A stretch of DNA of 64,000 nt, taken from positions 46,898 to 110,897 of IMG/VR virus record IMGVR_UViG_3300043446_004967; one strand, written 5' to 3'. Of this stretch, positions 29,338 through 38,986 are shown piece after piece. A program made the position numbers and the translations under genes. Within the stretch, counting starts at the first letter, position 1. Each line of letters starts with the position of its first letter. The notes beneath the pieces are model-generated. The model was given only the letters and a program-made list of their open reading frames with translations, was not told where the DNA came from and searched no databases. The stretch is from a virus.

Positions 29338-30509
29338 TCCAACCTCCACTTACGCCGGAAATACTGCAAAATCCCGTCCGTATACGCCAGCATAACATCA
29401 GGGTTCTCTTGGAAATACTGCCCTATCTCATCATGCGAGCTGAAACGACGATCAATGCCCGTCAGCGTATGATGAGATCCCGCGCCCGTGTACAATCCTG
29501 CTTGGCGGGCATTAGCCAGAATCGTCTTTGTCTGATCGATGTGCCCTACAGGATACCCCGCCGACTCGTCCCGAATCAACTTAAACCTGCCCGTGCCCAT
29601 GCGGCCTCCGGTCTTATCTTTCGTAACCTGCACCCCGTGCTCGTTAAACAAGATAAGACCCGCGTCGTCCCCTTTCTCCGCTCGGTGCTCCTTAGACGTT
29701 AACGCAAGCTGATGACTTGTCGAATACTCAAGAGCGCGGCCCCCGGGAAGGACGCGGTTATCCCCGAACATGACCCCGATGTTTGTCCTGTACTGGTTAA
29801 TGTGCAGCAGCGCCCTACGGCTGCCCTGGTTATACGCCTTAATAAGCGTGGAGTTCATCACCCGCACAAACCGGCCGATAAGTCTCGCCTGCTCCGCCAC
29901 TAGGCTGTCGCCCAACCCTTTCTCCAACTCCCGCCCCGGAGTAATAGCGGCCAAAGAGTCAACGATCAGCAAACACGTGCAGTCCTCGCTTAGTAAGGCA
30001 ACGGCTAACTCTAGGACAGTTTCGCCGATGTTATGCGAAACTACCATTAACCTCTCAAGGTCTACGCCTAACGTCTCCGCCCACTGGGTATCTAACGTGC
30101 CCTCCACGTCAAGATAAACGACGATCTTATCAGGATTCGCGCGCTGCGCGCCCGCCGCCGCCAATAACGCCAACGTAGACTTGCCGCCGGATTTGTTCCC
30201 GTAAAGCATGGAGACCCTGTTGTACAGGAAGCCTCCGGCCAAACAAAGGTCTACCGCCAGCACGCCGGTTCTAAACCGCTCGGGCCGTACCACCTCGGAG
30301 GCGAACCGCAATACGCTGGCCCCTTCCCGCTTTCGTACATCCGAAATAATCCCCCTGAGCGCGTCATTAGGGACGAACCGCTTACCCTCGCCCGAGGACG
30401 GCACAACCGGTTCTTGCGTTTTTTTACTATCCGCCGCTACAGCCGAAGAAAAAGGCGGGGGATTCCCGCCTTTCGCTACAGGCGTGCGGACTTTCTTTCC
30501 GCCGGCCAT
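29334..30509 (-). CDS. recA: RecA-family recombinase
   Basis: 391 residues. Walker A GNKSGGKS at 104-111, Walker B CLLIVDSLAAI, and the DNA-binding loop region INQYRTNIGVMFGDNRVLPGG. Has an extra 45-residue N-terminal low-complexity segment and a shortened C-terminal part. Carries out strand exchange on ssDNA. Start at 30509 after GGAGAG. ATGA overlap downstream links it to the two nucleases. Confidence 0.92.
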   Translation of the reverse strand: MAGGKKVRTPVAKGGNPPPFSSAVAADSKKTQEPVVPSSGEGKRFVPNDALRGIISDVRKREGASVLRFASEVVRPERFRTGVLAVDLCLAGGFLYNRVSMLYGNKSGGKSTLALLAAAGAQRANPDKIVVYLDVEGTLDTQWAETLGVDLERLMVVSHNIGETVLELAVALLSEDCTCLLIVDSLAAITPGRELEKGLGDSLVAEQARLIGRFVRVMNSTLIKAYNQGSRRALLHINQYRTNIGVMFGDNRVLPGGRALEYSTSHQLALTSKEHRAEKGDDAGLILFNEHGVQVTKDKTGGRMGTGRFKLIRDESAGYPVGHIDQTKTILANARQAGLYTGAGSHHTLTGIDRRFSSHDEIGQYFQENPDVMLAYTDGILQYFRRKWRLE

Positions 30510-30527
30510 TTCGCTCTCCAAAAAAAC

Positions 30528-31430
30528 TTATGCGTCCTCGTCGTCTCCCGCCTGCTCCGCCAGAATAGCCGATACCAGCGCCGCTTTACGCTGCTTAGGC
30601 GTATAGGTTTTGGGGACGTGGACACCCTCCTTAGGCAGACACTTTTTTGCTACCACGGGGAGGTCAAATTCTTCTTGAAGAATCTCGGTAAGCTCCTCCA
30701 CGGTCTTCCCCTGAAGTTCTGCCTCAGAATAACCGCCGGCCTCCGCTTCCTCAGCGTCGTCTTCCTCTCCGCCTTCGGCTTCTTCCGAAGGCTGCGCCGC
30801 CTCAAGCCAATCAATGACATCGGCGCGTAATTTCTCCGTGTCCTTATTCTTGAGAGGCTTCCCCCGCTCATCCGTCATCCCAAAAGAGGCCACCAACTCC
30901 TCTAACTCCTCGCGTGAAGCCGCCTCCGCCTGCGCAAGCAGATCCTCCACAGACTCCTCGGCCGGTCCGGCGTCCTCATCCTCCTCGACATCCGTACCTT
31001 CCTCAGCATCATCGTCCTCAGCCGACGTACCTTGGGCGTCGATCGGAAAATCCCCCGCCAACTCCTCCATCAGTTCCTTCAGAGCAGCCACAGAAAGATC
31101 TTTTACCTGCCCGTAAACCTCCGCGACCTCTTGCGGCACGCAAGGCACGGTTATAGAAACCCGCCCGTTAACGTTCCCATAAGGAACGGTAGGCCGCTTT
31201 TCCTCTAAGGAAACCGACACCGTCGCAGGCGTTACGCCCTGCGGAAGCACAGCAACACGCAAAGACTTGCGTTCCGTCTCGGAAACGAGCACCACCCCGT
31301 CAGGGTCTACCACGGTCGATTCTACCTCCACATAAGAGACCGACCCGACTTCCTCTTTCTTGGACAACGGCTCGCTGGTCTTAGGCGATCCCTTGGCAGC
31401 CAATCCTGCGGGTTTTTTTACAATAGCCAT
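30528..31430 (-). CDS. acidic hypothetical protein, 300 aa
   Basis: A short basic N-terminus, a beta-rich region (residues 30-100), then long Glu/Asp runs and two helical segments with a SAP-like look (SREELEELVASFGM, KTVEELTEILQEEF). The acidity suggests a DNA mimic or a partner of the basic recombination proteins; neither is shown. It precedes recA in the same operon. Confidence 0.6.
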   Translation of the reverse strand: MAIVKKPAGLAAKGSPKTSEPLSKKEEVGSVSYVEVESTVVDPDGVVLVSETERKSLRVAVLPQGVTPATVSVSLEEKRPTVPYGNVNGRVSITVPCVPQEVAEVYGQVKDLSVAALKELMEELAGDFPIDAQGTSAEDDDAEEGTDVEEDEDAGPAEESVEDLLAQAEAASREELEELVASFGMTDERGKPLKNKDTEKLRADVIDWLEAAQPSEEAEGGEEDDAEEAEAGGYSEAELQGKTVEELTEILQEEFDLPVVAKKCLPKEGVHVPKTYTPKQRKAALVSAILAEQAGDDEDA

Positions 31431-31460
31431 GAATAGAATCCTTGTTAAATAGATTAGGGC

Positions 31461-31925
31461 CTAGGCCCCTATTTGAGAGCGGACTTTTGTAAGCGCCGCA
31501 AGCACTGTTGCTTGCGTAGCGGCGTGGTCAGCCCTGTAATAGGCGAAATACTGTAGGTGCTCCCCTATCACGTCCGCGAGGGCGTGAACTTCTTCCACAA
31601 GGTAGACGGAAAAAGTTCTCCCTTCAACCCTAAAAATAGGAGCCGGCACTAACCCACGGGATAACCACCGCTTAAACGTGGTGAGGTCCACCTCCAAGAT
31701 ATAGGCCACCCGGGACAGCTTCATCCCCTTACAAACCCTCACGCCGGAAGGCAGCGCAATCGGGTAGTCCACTGCCAGCGTGGCAATGCTGTGCTTATTA
31801 CGGTTTCCCGCAAAACGCTCAAACGCCACACGCTTTCTATAGCGACGGCGCATCCGGACCTTAATTAACTCCCGATGCGCCGCATCCGTGGCGTACCGTG
31901 AGGGGCGCTTCCCTTCTTCAGCCAT
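31461..31925 (-). CDS. HTH DNA-binding protein, MerR-like
   Basis: 154 residues. Basic N-terminus (KVRMRRRYRKRVAFERFAG), then KLSRVAYILEVDLTTFKRWLSRG (about residues 69-91), a helix-turn-helix, followed by a wing-like FRVEGRTFSVYLVEEV. Layout parallels the gene at 25578. Start overlaps the helicase stop by eight bases. Confidence 0.65.
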   Translation of the reverse strand: MAEEGKRPSRYATDAAHRELIKVRMRRRYRKRVAFERFAGNRNKHSIATLAVDYPIALPSGVRVCKGMKLSRVAYILEVDLTTFKRWLSRGLVPAPIFRVEGRTFSVYLVEEVHALADVIGEHLQYFAYYRADHAATQATVLAALTKVRSQIGA

Positions 31926-33402
31926 AGCTCGCGGACACCTCCTTTATCGTAGCTCCGGCCTGTACGAAACATTTCCTCCGGGAAGCCGCCCTACGCAACA
32001 GGAAGGCGTACCTCGCCGCATCCGGCGTGCCTTGCGCCAAAACATCCGTGATACTGTACCACTCCGGAACGGGCTTACCCGGGTAAAACCGGACAATCCG
32101 TCCTATCGCCTGCGTTAAATTCGTGCGCGGCGCCGCCTCCACGCCCATGTCTAGGCGAGGCACATCTACGCCCGTATCAAATATCCCGTAGGTAGCCAGT
32201 AAAATGCTGCAACACTTTGCCATCTCCTTATATTCAGCTTCTTTAACTTTAATCTTTTTATCCAAAAAGTTACCCTGCTCGTCCCTCTGATAAACCTGCC
32301 CGACGTACAAACCTACCTCCTCAGAAGGAACCCCCTTTGCTACCAGCAAGTCTTTGAGCAGCTGAAGCTGCTTAACATTGTCAGCGAACACCACAGGATT
32401 ACGCTTCCGAAGATAACCGCGCGTGTACACGGTCTCCGCAAGCCACGCGTTTCTGCTCCCCCACAAGGCTAACGCAGGAAGCACCTTACTTTCATGGTAT
32501 ACCTTAAACGGAGGTCTGCCGGAAACCCGGCAAATATACACAATAGGCTTAAGCACCTCTTGGGAAGACGTGACTTTTGGCGTGCCTAAATGTAGATCAC
32601 AGACCCGCCCCAGAACCCCGGCTTTGTTTGTAGCGGTGTAGCCTACGCGAATCCTTGCAGGAAACAGAGAAAGCACCTTCGACATGAGAGGCGCCGCCAC
32701 CTTGTGCACTTCGTCAATAGTGATCTTGCCAAAGTAGGAGTAAAAAGCCTCGGGATACCGCCGCATCACAAGTGATTGCAGCATGGCGACTACGAAATAT
32801 TTTCCTTCATAGTCGCACACATCCTGCTGGACGAACCCGACATGCTTTCGGACAAACTCATCTCCGAAGAAAAAAGCCATGCCGTTCTTCTCCTGCCTGC
32901 TCCCCGCCCACTGAAGTTTAAGCGTGTTACGGGGAACAATAATCAGGGTAGGAACCCCGATATTAGCTGAGACAAACAGGTCAGTGACGGTCTTCCCTGA
33001 CCCTGTCTTGGCGTTCGCCACGATGTCTATCGGTCCTTTTGGCGCGCAAGCCTTTAACACGGCGTCCATGAAGGCTTTTTGCTGAGAGTCACGCGGGGTT
33101 ATAGCCCCGCGAAACTCTCTCAACCCACAAGTATCCCCTCTTGCGGTAAGGTCTTTATACCTCACCGCAGGGAATCGCTCAAGCCCGAACGCACGAGGGA
33201 CACCGAAGTAACCTGAGTAGGTGCTGTCGTCATAACAGCAGACTTCCGTATAGGACACCTTGGCGCCGCCCGGCGAATACACCGGCTCCCTTAGCGTCAG
33301 TTCACTACGCAACGAGGACAGATCGCCAACTGTTCGCACGGGCAAGTAAAGCATCGATGAAAGAAAAGCCGTTCCCTGCGGCACGGGCGCACTTAATCCC
33401 AT
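31918..33402 (-). CDS. SF2 DNA helicase (UvsW/RAD25-like)
   Basis: 494 residues. Walker A AKTGSGKT at 131-138, DEVH box in ITIDEVHKVAA, TAT motif III, and motif VI QAIGRIVR near residue 440. ATP-dependent helicase similar in layout to T4 UvsW, which reverses forks and unwinds R-loops. Overlaps the upstream gene by ten bases and the downstream HTH gene by eight. Confidence 0.85.
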   Translation of the reverse strand: MGLSAPVPQGTAFLSSMLYLPVRTVGDLSSLRSELTLREPVYSPGGAKVSYTEVCCYDDSTYSGYFGVPRAFGLERFPAVRYKDLTARGDTCGLREFRGAITPRDSQQKAFMDAVLKACAPKGPIDIVANAKTGSGKTVTDLFVSANIGVPTLIIVPRNTLKLQWAGSRQEKNGMAFFFGDEFVRKHVGFVQQDVCDYEGKYFVVAMLQSLVMRRYPEAFYSYFGKITIDEVHKVAAPLMSKVLSLFPARIRVGYTATNKAGVLGRVCDLHLGTPKVTSSQEVLKPIVYICRVSGRPPFKVYHESKVLPALALWGSRNAWLAETVYTRGYLRKRNPVVFADNVKQLQLLKDLLVAKGVPSEEVGLYVGQVYQRDEQGNFLDKKIKVKEAEYKEMAKCCSILLATYGIFDTGVDVPRLDMGVEAAPRTNLTQAIGRIVRFYPGKPVPEWYSITDVLAQGTPDAARYAFLLRRAASRRKCFVQAGATIKEVSASYG

Positions 33403-34244
33403 TCCGGAGCCTCGCCCGACGCACCAGAAAATTCTTCGTCCCCGAACGCCGCACCCGCCGCAAATAACGACCGAAGTTCGTCTTCCGAGGGCGTCTTAAA
33501 CACGGAAAAGTAATCCGTCGGCGTAACGTCTTTATACTTAGATAACTGTGCTTCCGTTAGTCGGTTCACAGTTTCTATTTTTTTCGTCACAGGATTTCTG
33601 AGCTTTACCCCGGGGATCATACTGAACGGAGCTTTCGGCATGTCCTTATGCAAGGTGAACGCCATACCTCTCACAGAAGCCCCGGACTTCCACCCAGTTA
33701 CCCGCACAAACGCCTCAAGCTGACTAGGTTTAAGCACCAGCAACTTCTTTGAGTAGGGAACGGTCTCACCCGCCTTCGTGACGTAGGGCGTCAAAACAAG
33801 GACCGTTAAAAACAATCCATTATACGAACGGGCGTCCGGCAGGGCAAGGCACGCCGGGCAAATCCCATGCTCTTGCCGGCAGCCGACCGTGTGCCCCCAT
33901 CGCCCGTCAGGCCCTTTGTACGAATGCTCCCAAAACCGGAAAAAACCCTCCCGGCCTTGATCTAAAATAACCACCTCACGGCTTTCTCCGCGCTTAAAAT
34001 AGAGACGGTTATTCTGCGCGCGCTTGGCGGCGTACATCTCGCTCCGCTGCTTGTCTTCCCTGATCGCAACGTCGAGCGCCACGAAACGGCCACTTACGGT
34101 GCCCGCCGAAGGCTTAACCCCCCCTAACTTACGGGTGGAGTTTAACGCAGAGCCCCCAGCCTGACGCGCGGGAAGCTGTCGCGTGGGAAGCTGACGCGCG
34201 GGAGAGCTAACCCCCTGTCCGCCACGTCTTGTTAATTTTGTCAT
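33393..34244 (-). CDS. candidate single-stranded DNA-binding protein
   Basis: 283 residues from the ATG at 34244 (AAGG upstream). A Gln/Arg/Leu/Pro repeat near the N-terminus, a zinc-type cluster CRQEHGICPAC, a beta-rich middle, and an acidic C-terminal tail ending GEAPEWD. A Zn site plus an acidic tail is the pattern of T4 gp32-like ssDNA-binding proteins, and the position between helicase and primase supports it. Not provable from motifs alone. Confidence 0.55.
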   Translation of the reverse strand: MTKLTRRGGQGVSSPARQLPTRQLPARQAGGSALNSTRKLGGVKPSAGTVSGRFVALDVAIREDKQRSEMYAAKRAQNNRLYFKRGESREVVILDQGREGFFRFWEHSYKGPDGRWGHTVGCRQEHGICPACLALPDARSYNGLFLTVLVLTPYVTKAGETVPYSKKLLVLKPSQLEAFVRVTGWKSGASVRGMAFTLHKDMPKAPFSMIPGVKLRNPVTKKIETVNRLTEAQLSKYKDVTPTDYFSVFKTPSEDELRSLFAAGAAFGDEEFSGASGEAPEWD

Positions 34245-34264
34245 CTGAATAATCCTTAATTGTA

Positions 34265-35299
34265 CTACCCGAGATAGCACTTAGCCCGTCCAATCATTTG
34301 ACGAATCTGGGAAGCCGTGCACTCTCCGGGATCTTTTAAACAGCGCCGCCCGCTTTCCGGGTAAGACGCTACGTACTGCGGGAAACACCCGTCAAACTCC
34401 GCCAACACCCCTCTAGAACGTTTAGCCCCTCCGGGGGCCTCGGCGCCCCATAAAACCTTATCGCCTGCGGCGTCTCGGTCCACCATCCAAATAACCGACG
34501 CCCCGAACCGCCGAAGTTTGTCCTTCTTGGCTTGCGTCAGCTCCGTCCCTAAAATAGCAAAGACGGAACGATCTGCCGTGATAGCGCCCGACCCCAATAC
34601 CGCCGCATAGTCGAACAGGCCCTCCACGATAATAATCGTATGAGGCCGTGCAACCCCACAGCGATTTATCAAATGCTCTCCCAAGAAAACCTTAGCCTTC
34701 GGAAGTCCGGAATAGTCGCGTACTCTAGGGCCGGCCTCCGAGTCTCGCACCGTTCTTCCGGAAAACCCCAGAAAAACTCCGCGATAGTCGTATACGGGAA
34801 ACAACACTCTACCGGAAGTTCCGTCCCACCGTAAGCGCATTCGCAGCGCAGTGCGCCAAGAAATTCCCCGCCGTGTAAGGTAGGGGTGAGTTAAAAGGGG
34901 AGGGTAATCCGCCTCCCCCTGCGCGGCGCCTAACGCCTTTTCATAGGAAAAGCGACCCTCCTTCTCCTTAAACCGCCATGACGGACTCCCGGACAGGACA
35001 GCGGACTCCGCAAGTTCTACGCGCCTGACAGTGTCCGACAAGTCTTCATCCCGTAAATAACCGAGAAGCGATACCGCCTGCGCGAAAGTTCCCTTCTGCC
35101 CGCAGGTAAAACACTTGAAGTATGACGGACCTGACCCGCCTACGCGAATACCGAACGAGGGATGGTTATCCGCCCCGCTGCCATGCGTGGCGAACGCAAA
35201 CGGACAACTGCCCGAAAGCCAACCTTCCGTCACACCGTTCCCGCCGCCAAGGCGAATGCCCAGCTCCTCGCAGAAAGCCCGAGCTTCATGCACCTGCAT
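34265..35299 (-). CDS. DnaG-like DNA primase
   Basis: 344 residues. N-terminal zinc site with Cys32, His46, Cys63 and Cys66 (CFTC), and a TOPRIM domain with IIIVEGLFDYA and WMVDRDAAGDK. Makes RNA primers for lagging-strand synthesis. Overlaps the upstream gene by 14 bases. No fused helicase domain; DnaB is separate at 38987. Confidence 0.9.
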   Translation of the reverse strand: MQVHEARAFCEELGIRLGGGNGVTEGWLSGSCPFAFATHGSGADNHPSFGIRVGGSGPSYFKCFTCGQKGTFAQAVSLLGYLRDEDLSDTVRRVELAESAVLSGSPSWRFKEKEGRFSYEKALGAAQGEADYPPLLTHPYLTRRGISWRTALRMRLRWDGTSGRVLFPVYDYRGVFLGFSGRTVRDSEAGPRVRDYSGLPKAKVFLGEHLINRCGVARPHTIIIVEGLFDYAAVLGSGAITADRSVFAILGTELTQAKKDKLRRFGASVIWMVDRDAAGDKVLWGAEAPGGAKRSRGVLAEFDGCFPQYVASYPESGRRCLKDPGECTASQIRQMIGRAKCYLG

Positions 35300-35768
35300 C
35301 AGAAAACAGCGCCTCGCCTTGGACGATCACCCCGCCTTTACGTAGGTCCAACTTATGCGAGTAACAGTTTAGACGGCTACGAATGCTCGCCCAAACGCCG
35401 TAAAAATCTACGAAAAGCGTTGCCAAAGCTCCGCTCAACTCCTCCGCCATCGGACGATCCAGCCAATAGGCGAAATCGGCAGGGCCGTGTAACCCGAACC
35501 CAACGACGGGGGGCTTAAACCCACCGTCGCTATGGCATAGCTGTCGTATCCCCGCTTCTGTCGCAGCATCAGCACGAAGGGCTAAGACCTCTCGGCCAAT
35601 GTCCCATATAGACGCAAAGGAAGAAATAAGGCGGGCAAACACCGCACGCTCATCTTCCGTCAATTCCCCCAACGGAATATCCTCGGCCTCCGAAAACGGG
35701 GGCAACCAAGTATCTAGCCCAGACTCCTCCCCGACTCTACATGGAAAATGTATCACTGTTGCGTTCAT
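35286..35768 (-). CDS. hypothetical protein, 160 aa
   Basis: Helical and acidic with aromatic residues (FARLISSFASIWDIGREVLAL, LATLFVDFYGVWASIRSRL). No motif recognised. Its 14-base overlap with the primase points to a replication-linked function. Confidence 0.6.
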   Translation of the reverse strand: MNATVIHFPCRVGEESGLDTWLPPFSEAEDIPLGELTEDERAVFARLISSFASIWDIGREVLALRADAATEAGIRQLCHSDGGFKPPVVGFGLHGPADFAYWLDRPMAEELSGALATLFVDFYGVWASIRSRLNCYSHKLDLRKGGVIVQGEALFSDAGA

Positions 35769-35785
35769 TGTGGGCCACCTCCCAA

Positions 35786-36334
35786 CTATTTTGAGGGCAA
35801 CCGACGCACGGGACGCTTAGCGGACGCGCGCGCCTTCTCCCCCCGCAATATGACGGCAGAACTTTTTTTTGCCGAGTCCGCAGGGGCCGTAACGATTTCG
35901 TGCCCGGGCGCATCTATCTCCCACTCCGCCGCGTCCGGGGATGCCTCGGCGGGCGCCCATTTAGGGTCCGTCCCTTTCGTAGGCCGAGAAACCTCTAACA
36001 CAGAAACCACGTCTTGCCCCGCCGAACTTCGAGCTGCCTCCTTCCCGACGCTCAGCGCCTCTAAGAACTGCGCCTCAGTTAACCGCCCCTCGCGGAACAA
36101 CCGCAACCAGCCGGCAGGGTCTATGACCGACGTAGACCCCGGGATATACCCGTATTTTCGCCCCTTATAACGAATGGTAGTCTCGGGCGGGAACCCGCTC
36201 GCCCGAAGGTAAGCCCCAAACGTGTTTTTTAGTAAAGTCGCCTGTTTGTTTTTTTTACTTTCGGCTTCCTTAGCCGCCGTCTCTAACTCAAGGTACGCTA
36301 GCGCGAGCGTCTTAAACTCCGCAAGGGTAGACAT
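35786..36334 (-). CDS. hypothetical protein, 182 aa
   Basis: The N-terminal 100 residues contain a coiled helix (LALAYLELETAAKEAESKKNK) and a compact domain. The C-terminal 80 residues are low-complexity and end basic (RASAKRPVRRLPSK). One base separates it from the polymerase gene, so likely a replication accessory protein. Confidence 0.6.
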   Translation of the reverse strand: MSTLAEFKTLALAYLELETAAKEAESKKNKQATLLKNTFGAYLRASGFPPETTIRYKGRKYGYIPGSTSVIDPAGWLRLFREGRLTEAQFLEALSVGKEAARSSAGQDVVSVLEVSRPTKGTDPKWAPAEASPDAAEWEIDAPGHEIVTAPADSAKKSSAVILRGEKARASAKRPVRRLPSK

Positions 36335-36335
36335 G

Positions 36336-38975
36336 CTAGACTCTCCTTAATAATTTCCTCGGTTTTATGTTTCGGCGTAAAACGTGAACTTTACGTCGTG
36401 CACGTTCTTTACGTACTTCGACGGGCCCGCAGGTAACGTACCGAATGATGTCGTCCGCCGTCTTAACTGCGGTATCCGCAACTAACGCCTCCCACTTAGG
36501 GGAGAGTTCGTGCATCTCGGAAAGGTTATACCCTATTGAAACATCGGCCTCAATAGGAATCGGGAGCTTGAGGCCAAACCACTCCTCAAGAGGGTTCGTC
36601 TCCATGTAGTGTTTTATGGTTTTGCACGCCCACATGGCGTCTTCTTGCTTAACCAGCGAAATAATGGCGTCGTGTACGAACCCGCAAACACGCACCTTAT
36701 CCTTCGGCACTTCCGCGTTAATGCGCGTCATCGCCATCAAGCCCAAGTCGTTAGCGAAAGACTGTACAGGGGAATTTATAGCCTGGCGTTCCGCCTGCTT
36801 ACGCACGCCTTCGTCCTCGCTGAACACCGTAGGCAGGTGTCGTACCCTGCCGTTTAGCGATCTCACGTAGCCGTTCTTCTTGACAAACGCAATAACCTGC
36901 TCATGCCATCTGGATAAGTTAGCATAGGTTTTAAAGAAAAGAACCCGAACCTGCTCGGCCTCTTTATCCGTAAAATCTACGCCATAGTCGGTCTTAGCAT
37001 ACGTTTTGAATTTCTTCCACCACATCCCGTAGATGAACCCGAAATTTACCGCCTTAGCCTTCGTGCGGGCGTCTTTCCGCACTTCCGTCGTAAGCTCCTG
37101 AAACGCCTTAAGGCTAAGGCCCATCAACCGCGCCGCCGTGGCGGAGTGGATGTCCCCTCGCTCTTTGTAAATCTTGAGCATAGTGGGGTCATTCGCCATG
37201 ATAGCGACGACTCTAAGCTCAATCTGAGACAGGTCGGACTCAACAAACACATAGCCCGGCGGGGCACGAAAGATCTTGCGGTAAGCCTTCGCTAACGCCC
37301 CCCTCTTCGGGAAGTTCTGCCCGTTTGGGTCGCGCGACGCCGTCCGTCCTGTTGAGGTAGCGTGCAGCAGATAAGTAGGAAACACACGCCCGTCATGGAT
37401 ATATTTTGTGAATCCGTTAACATACGTATTCAACAACTTGTCCACTTTGTTGTAGTCCATCAACCGCGCGACAAGCGGATGTTCCGCGAAGTAGGATAAA
37501 TGATCCTTAGCCGAGGTGCTGGCAACGGGAGCCTCTTTTGGGCTGGTTTTTGTAAACACCTTCGGCGAAAGACAAAGACCCGCCGGATGGGAGAACAGCC
37601 ACGCACGTATAAGGTCCGCTCGGTTAAACTTGATGCCTACCCCCGTGGACGCGAACTCCTCGCGTATATGCCTCGGCAATAACCGGTTAAGTTCTGCCCT
37701 ATTCGCGGCCTGCCTTTCCTCAAGGAACGCTTTAAAATTCGCAAACTCCTCTGGGTCAATACATAGCCCCGGACGCTCCGCGTCGCAGAACATCCGCATA
37801 GCGGGCTGCGTAACTCGACGGTAAGAGTTGTAGGCGCGCGCGTCTTTTCTCAGCATCGGGGAAAGCACATGAAACAAACGTAAACAAGCGTCCACGTCAC
37901 CGGCGCCGTAAGGGAGCATCTTCTCCGGGCGGAACAAGTCCATCCTCGACTTTCCTTGATGCTCTGGGTCAGTGTTGTAGGCGTCATTGTACCCGGCCAT
38001 CTCCGGCACGTACAACCTGACGCACTCATCCAAACTTTTAGAGATCTGGTTCTCGTCCAAGCCGTGCGTCAACAGGATAGTGTCCCCGTAGTAGTTGGCG
38101 ACGTTAATCCCTAGCTTTTCTCGTAAAAAATGGACGTCAAATTTAAAATTATGGCCGATGACCTTGACCTTCGGGTTTTCCAACAACAACTTCAACTGGC
38201 GCACCACTCGCGCACGCGAGTAAGTCGAGTCAGTAGGGGCTAACGCATAGTCAATCGGTATGGCCACGGCCTCCCCCGGCGTTCGGCAAAGCTGAACCGT
38301 AAGAATCTTGGTGTCCGACGCGTACCACTTTAACCCCGTGGTTTCCGTGTCCACGCACAAAAGCTCCGGAGGGTTTCTTAACCACTCTCGCAAGTCCCAA
38401 CACCACCTGTACCGCTTCCCTGCGCCGGAAGCCCCTTCAGCGGAAAGAGCGTACCCCGCCGTTTTTAGCGCGGCTAACCTCCGCATGTCAGTCTCGTAAG
38501 TGTGCTGTAAGTTCGGCACCCGACGAATGTGCGTCAAGCTCAACGTCGGGAGGATCACGACGCCCTCGCGTTTTTCGTCCGGAACGGGAACCCCGCGCGC
38601 GACCGTAATCTTAACGGCGCGCCCGAAAACCTGCCGCGCCGCGCACTTTCCGGAGGCCACAATCACGCGCGGGGCCAAGCGAGCGACCTCCGCGTCAAAC
38701 GCCTCCTTATACGCCTTCAGATGCTCCGCCGTCTGCTTTTCGCTCTTGTACGCCTCCGGGGTTAAGGGAGGCGCGGCGGCCAAGATCAACGCCGTCTCCC
38801 CCGTGTAACCCATCGCTTTCAGGTCCGTAATAATCTTTTCGGTGTCCTTAGCGTTAACCCCAGGATGCCCCGGGATTAAATGAGAAGGCGCCACCGCAGG
38901 TTCTACAACAAACAATATTTCAGGGCGACGCGCACGGCCCACACGAGGCAGCGCCGCCGCAACCGAATTAGTCAT
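36336..38975 (-). CDS. family A DNA polymerase with N-terminal UDG-like and 3'-5' exonuclease domains
   Basis: 879 residues in three parts. Residues 1-175 resemble the uracil-DNA-glycosylase superfamily (EILFVVEPAVAPSHLIPGHPG, VIVASGKCAARQVFG). Residues 200-375 are a DEDD exonuclease (VDTETTG with Asp209 and Glu211, HNFKFD, GAGDVDACLRLF). Residues 540-800 are the polymerase: motif A DLSQIELR (581-588), motif B with KAVNFGFIYG (641-650), motif C VHDA (767-770). Pol I usually has HDE at motif C; here Glu is Ala. This is the replicative polymerase of the phage. Confidence 0.95.
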   Translation of the reverse strand: MTNSVAAALPRVGRARRPEILFVVEPAVAPSHLIPGHPGVNAKDTEKIITDLKAMGYTGETALILAAAPPLTPEAYKSEKQTAEHLKAYKEAFDAEVARLAPRVIVASGKCAARQVFGRAVKITVARGVPVPDEKREGVVILPTLSLTHIRRVPNLQHTYETDMRRLAALKTAGYALSAEGASGAGKRYRWCWDLREWLRNPPELLCVDTETTGLKWYASDTKILTVQLCRTPGEAVAIPIDYALAPTDSTYSRARVVRQLKLLLENPKVKVIGHNFKFDVHFLREKLGINVANYYGDTILLTHGLDENQISKSLDECVRLYVPEMAGYNDAYNTDPEHQGKSRMDLFRPEKMLPYGAGDVDACLRLFHVLSPMLRKDARAYNSYRRVTQPAMRMFCDAERPGLCIDPEEFANFKAFLEERQAANRAELNRLLPRHIREEFASTGVGIKFNRADLIRAWLFSHPAGLCLSPKVFTKTSPKEAPVASTSAKDHLSYFAEHPLVARLMDYNKVDKLLNTYVNGFTKYIHDGRVFPTYLLHATSTGRTASRDPNGQNFPKRGALAKAYRKIFRAPPGYVFVESDLSQIELRVVAIMANDPTMLKIYKERGDIHSATAARLMGLSLKAFQELTTEVRKDARTKAKAVNFGFIYGMWWKKFKTYAKTDYGVDFTDKEAEQVRVLFFKTYANLSRWHEQVIAFVKKNGYVRSLNGRVRHLPTVFSEDEGVRKQAERQAINSPVQSFANDLGLMAMTRINAEVPKDKVRVCGFVHDAIISLVKQEDAMWACKTIKHYMETNPLEEWFGLKLPIPIEADVSIGYNLSEMHELSPKWEALVADTAVKTADDIIRYVTCGPVEVRKERARRKVHVLRRNIKPRKLLRRV

Positions 38976-38986
38976 GGCTTACCTCT

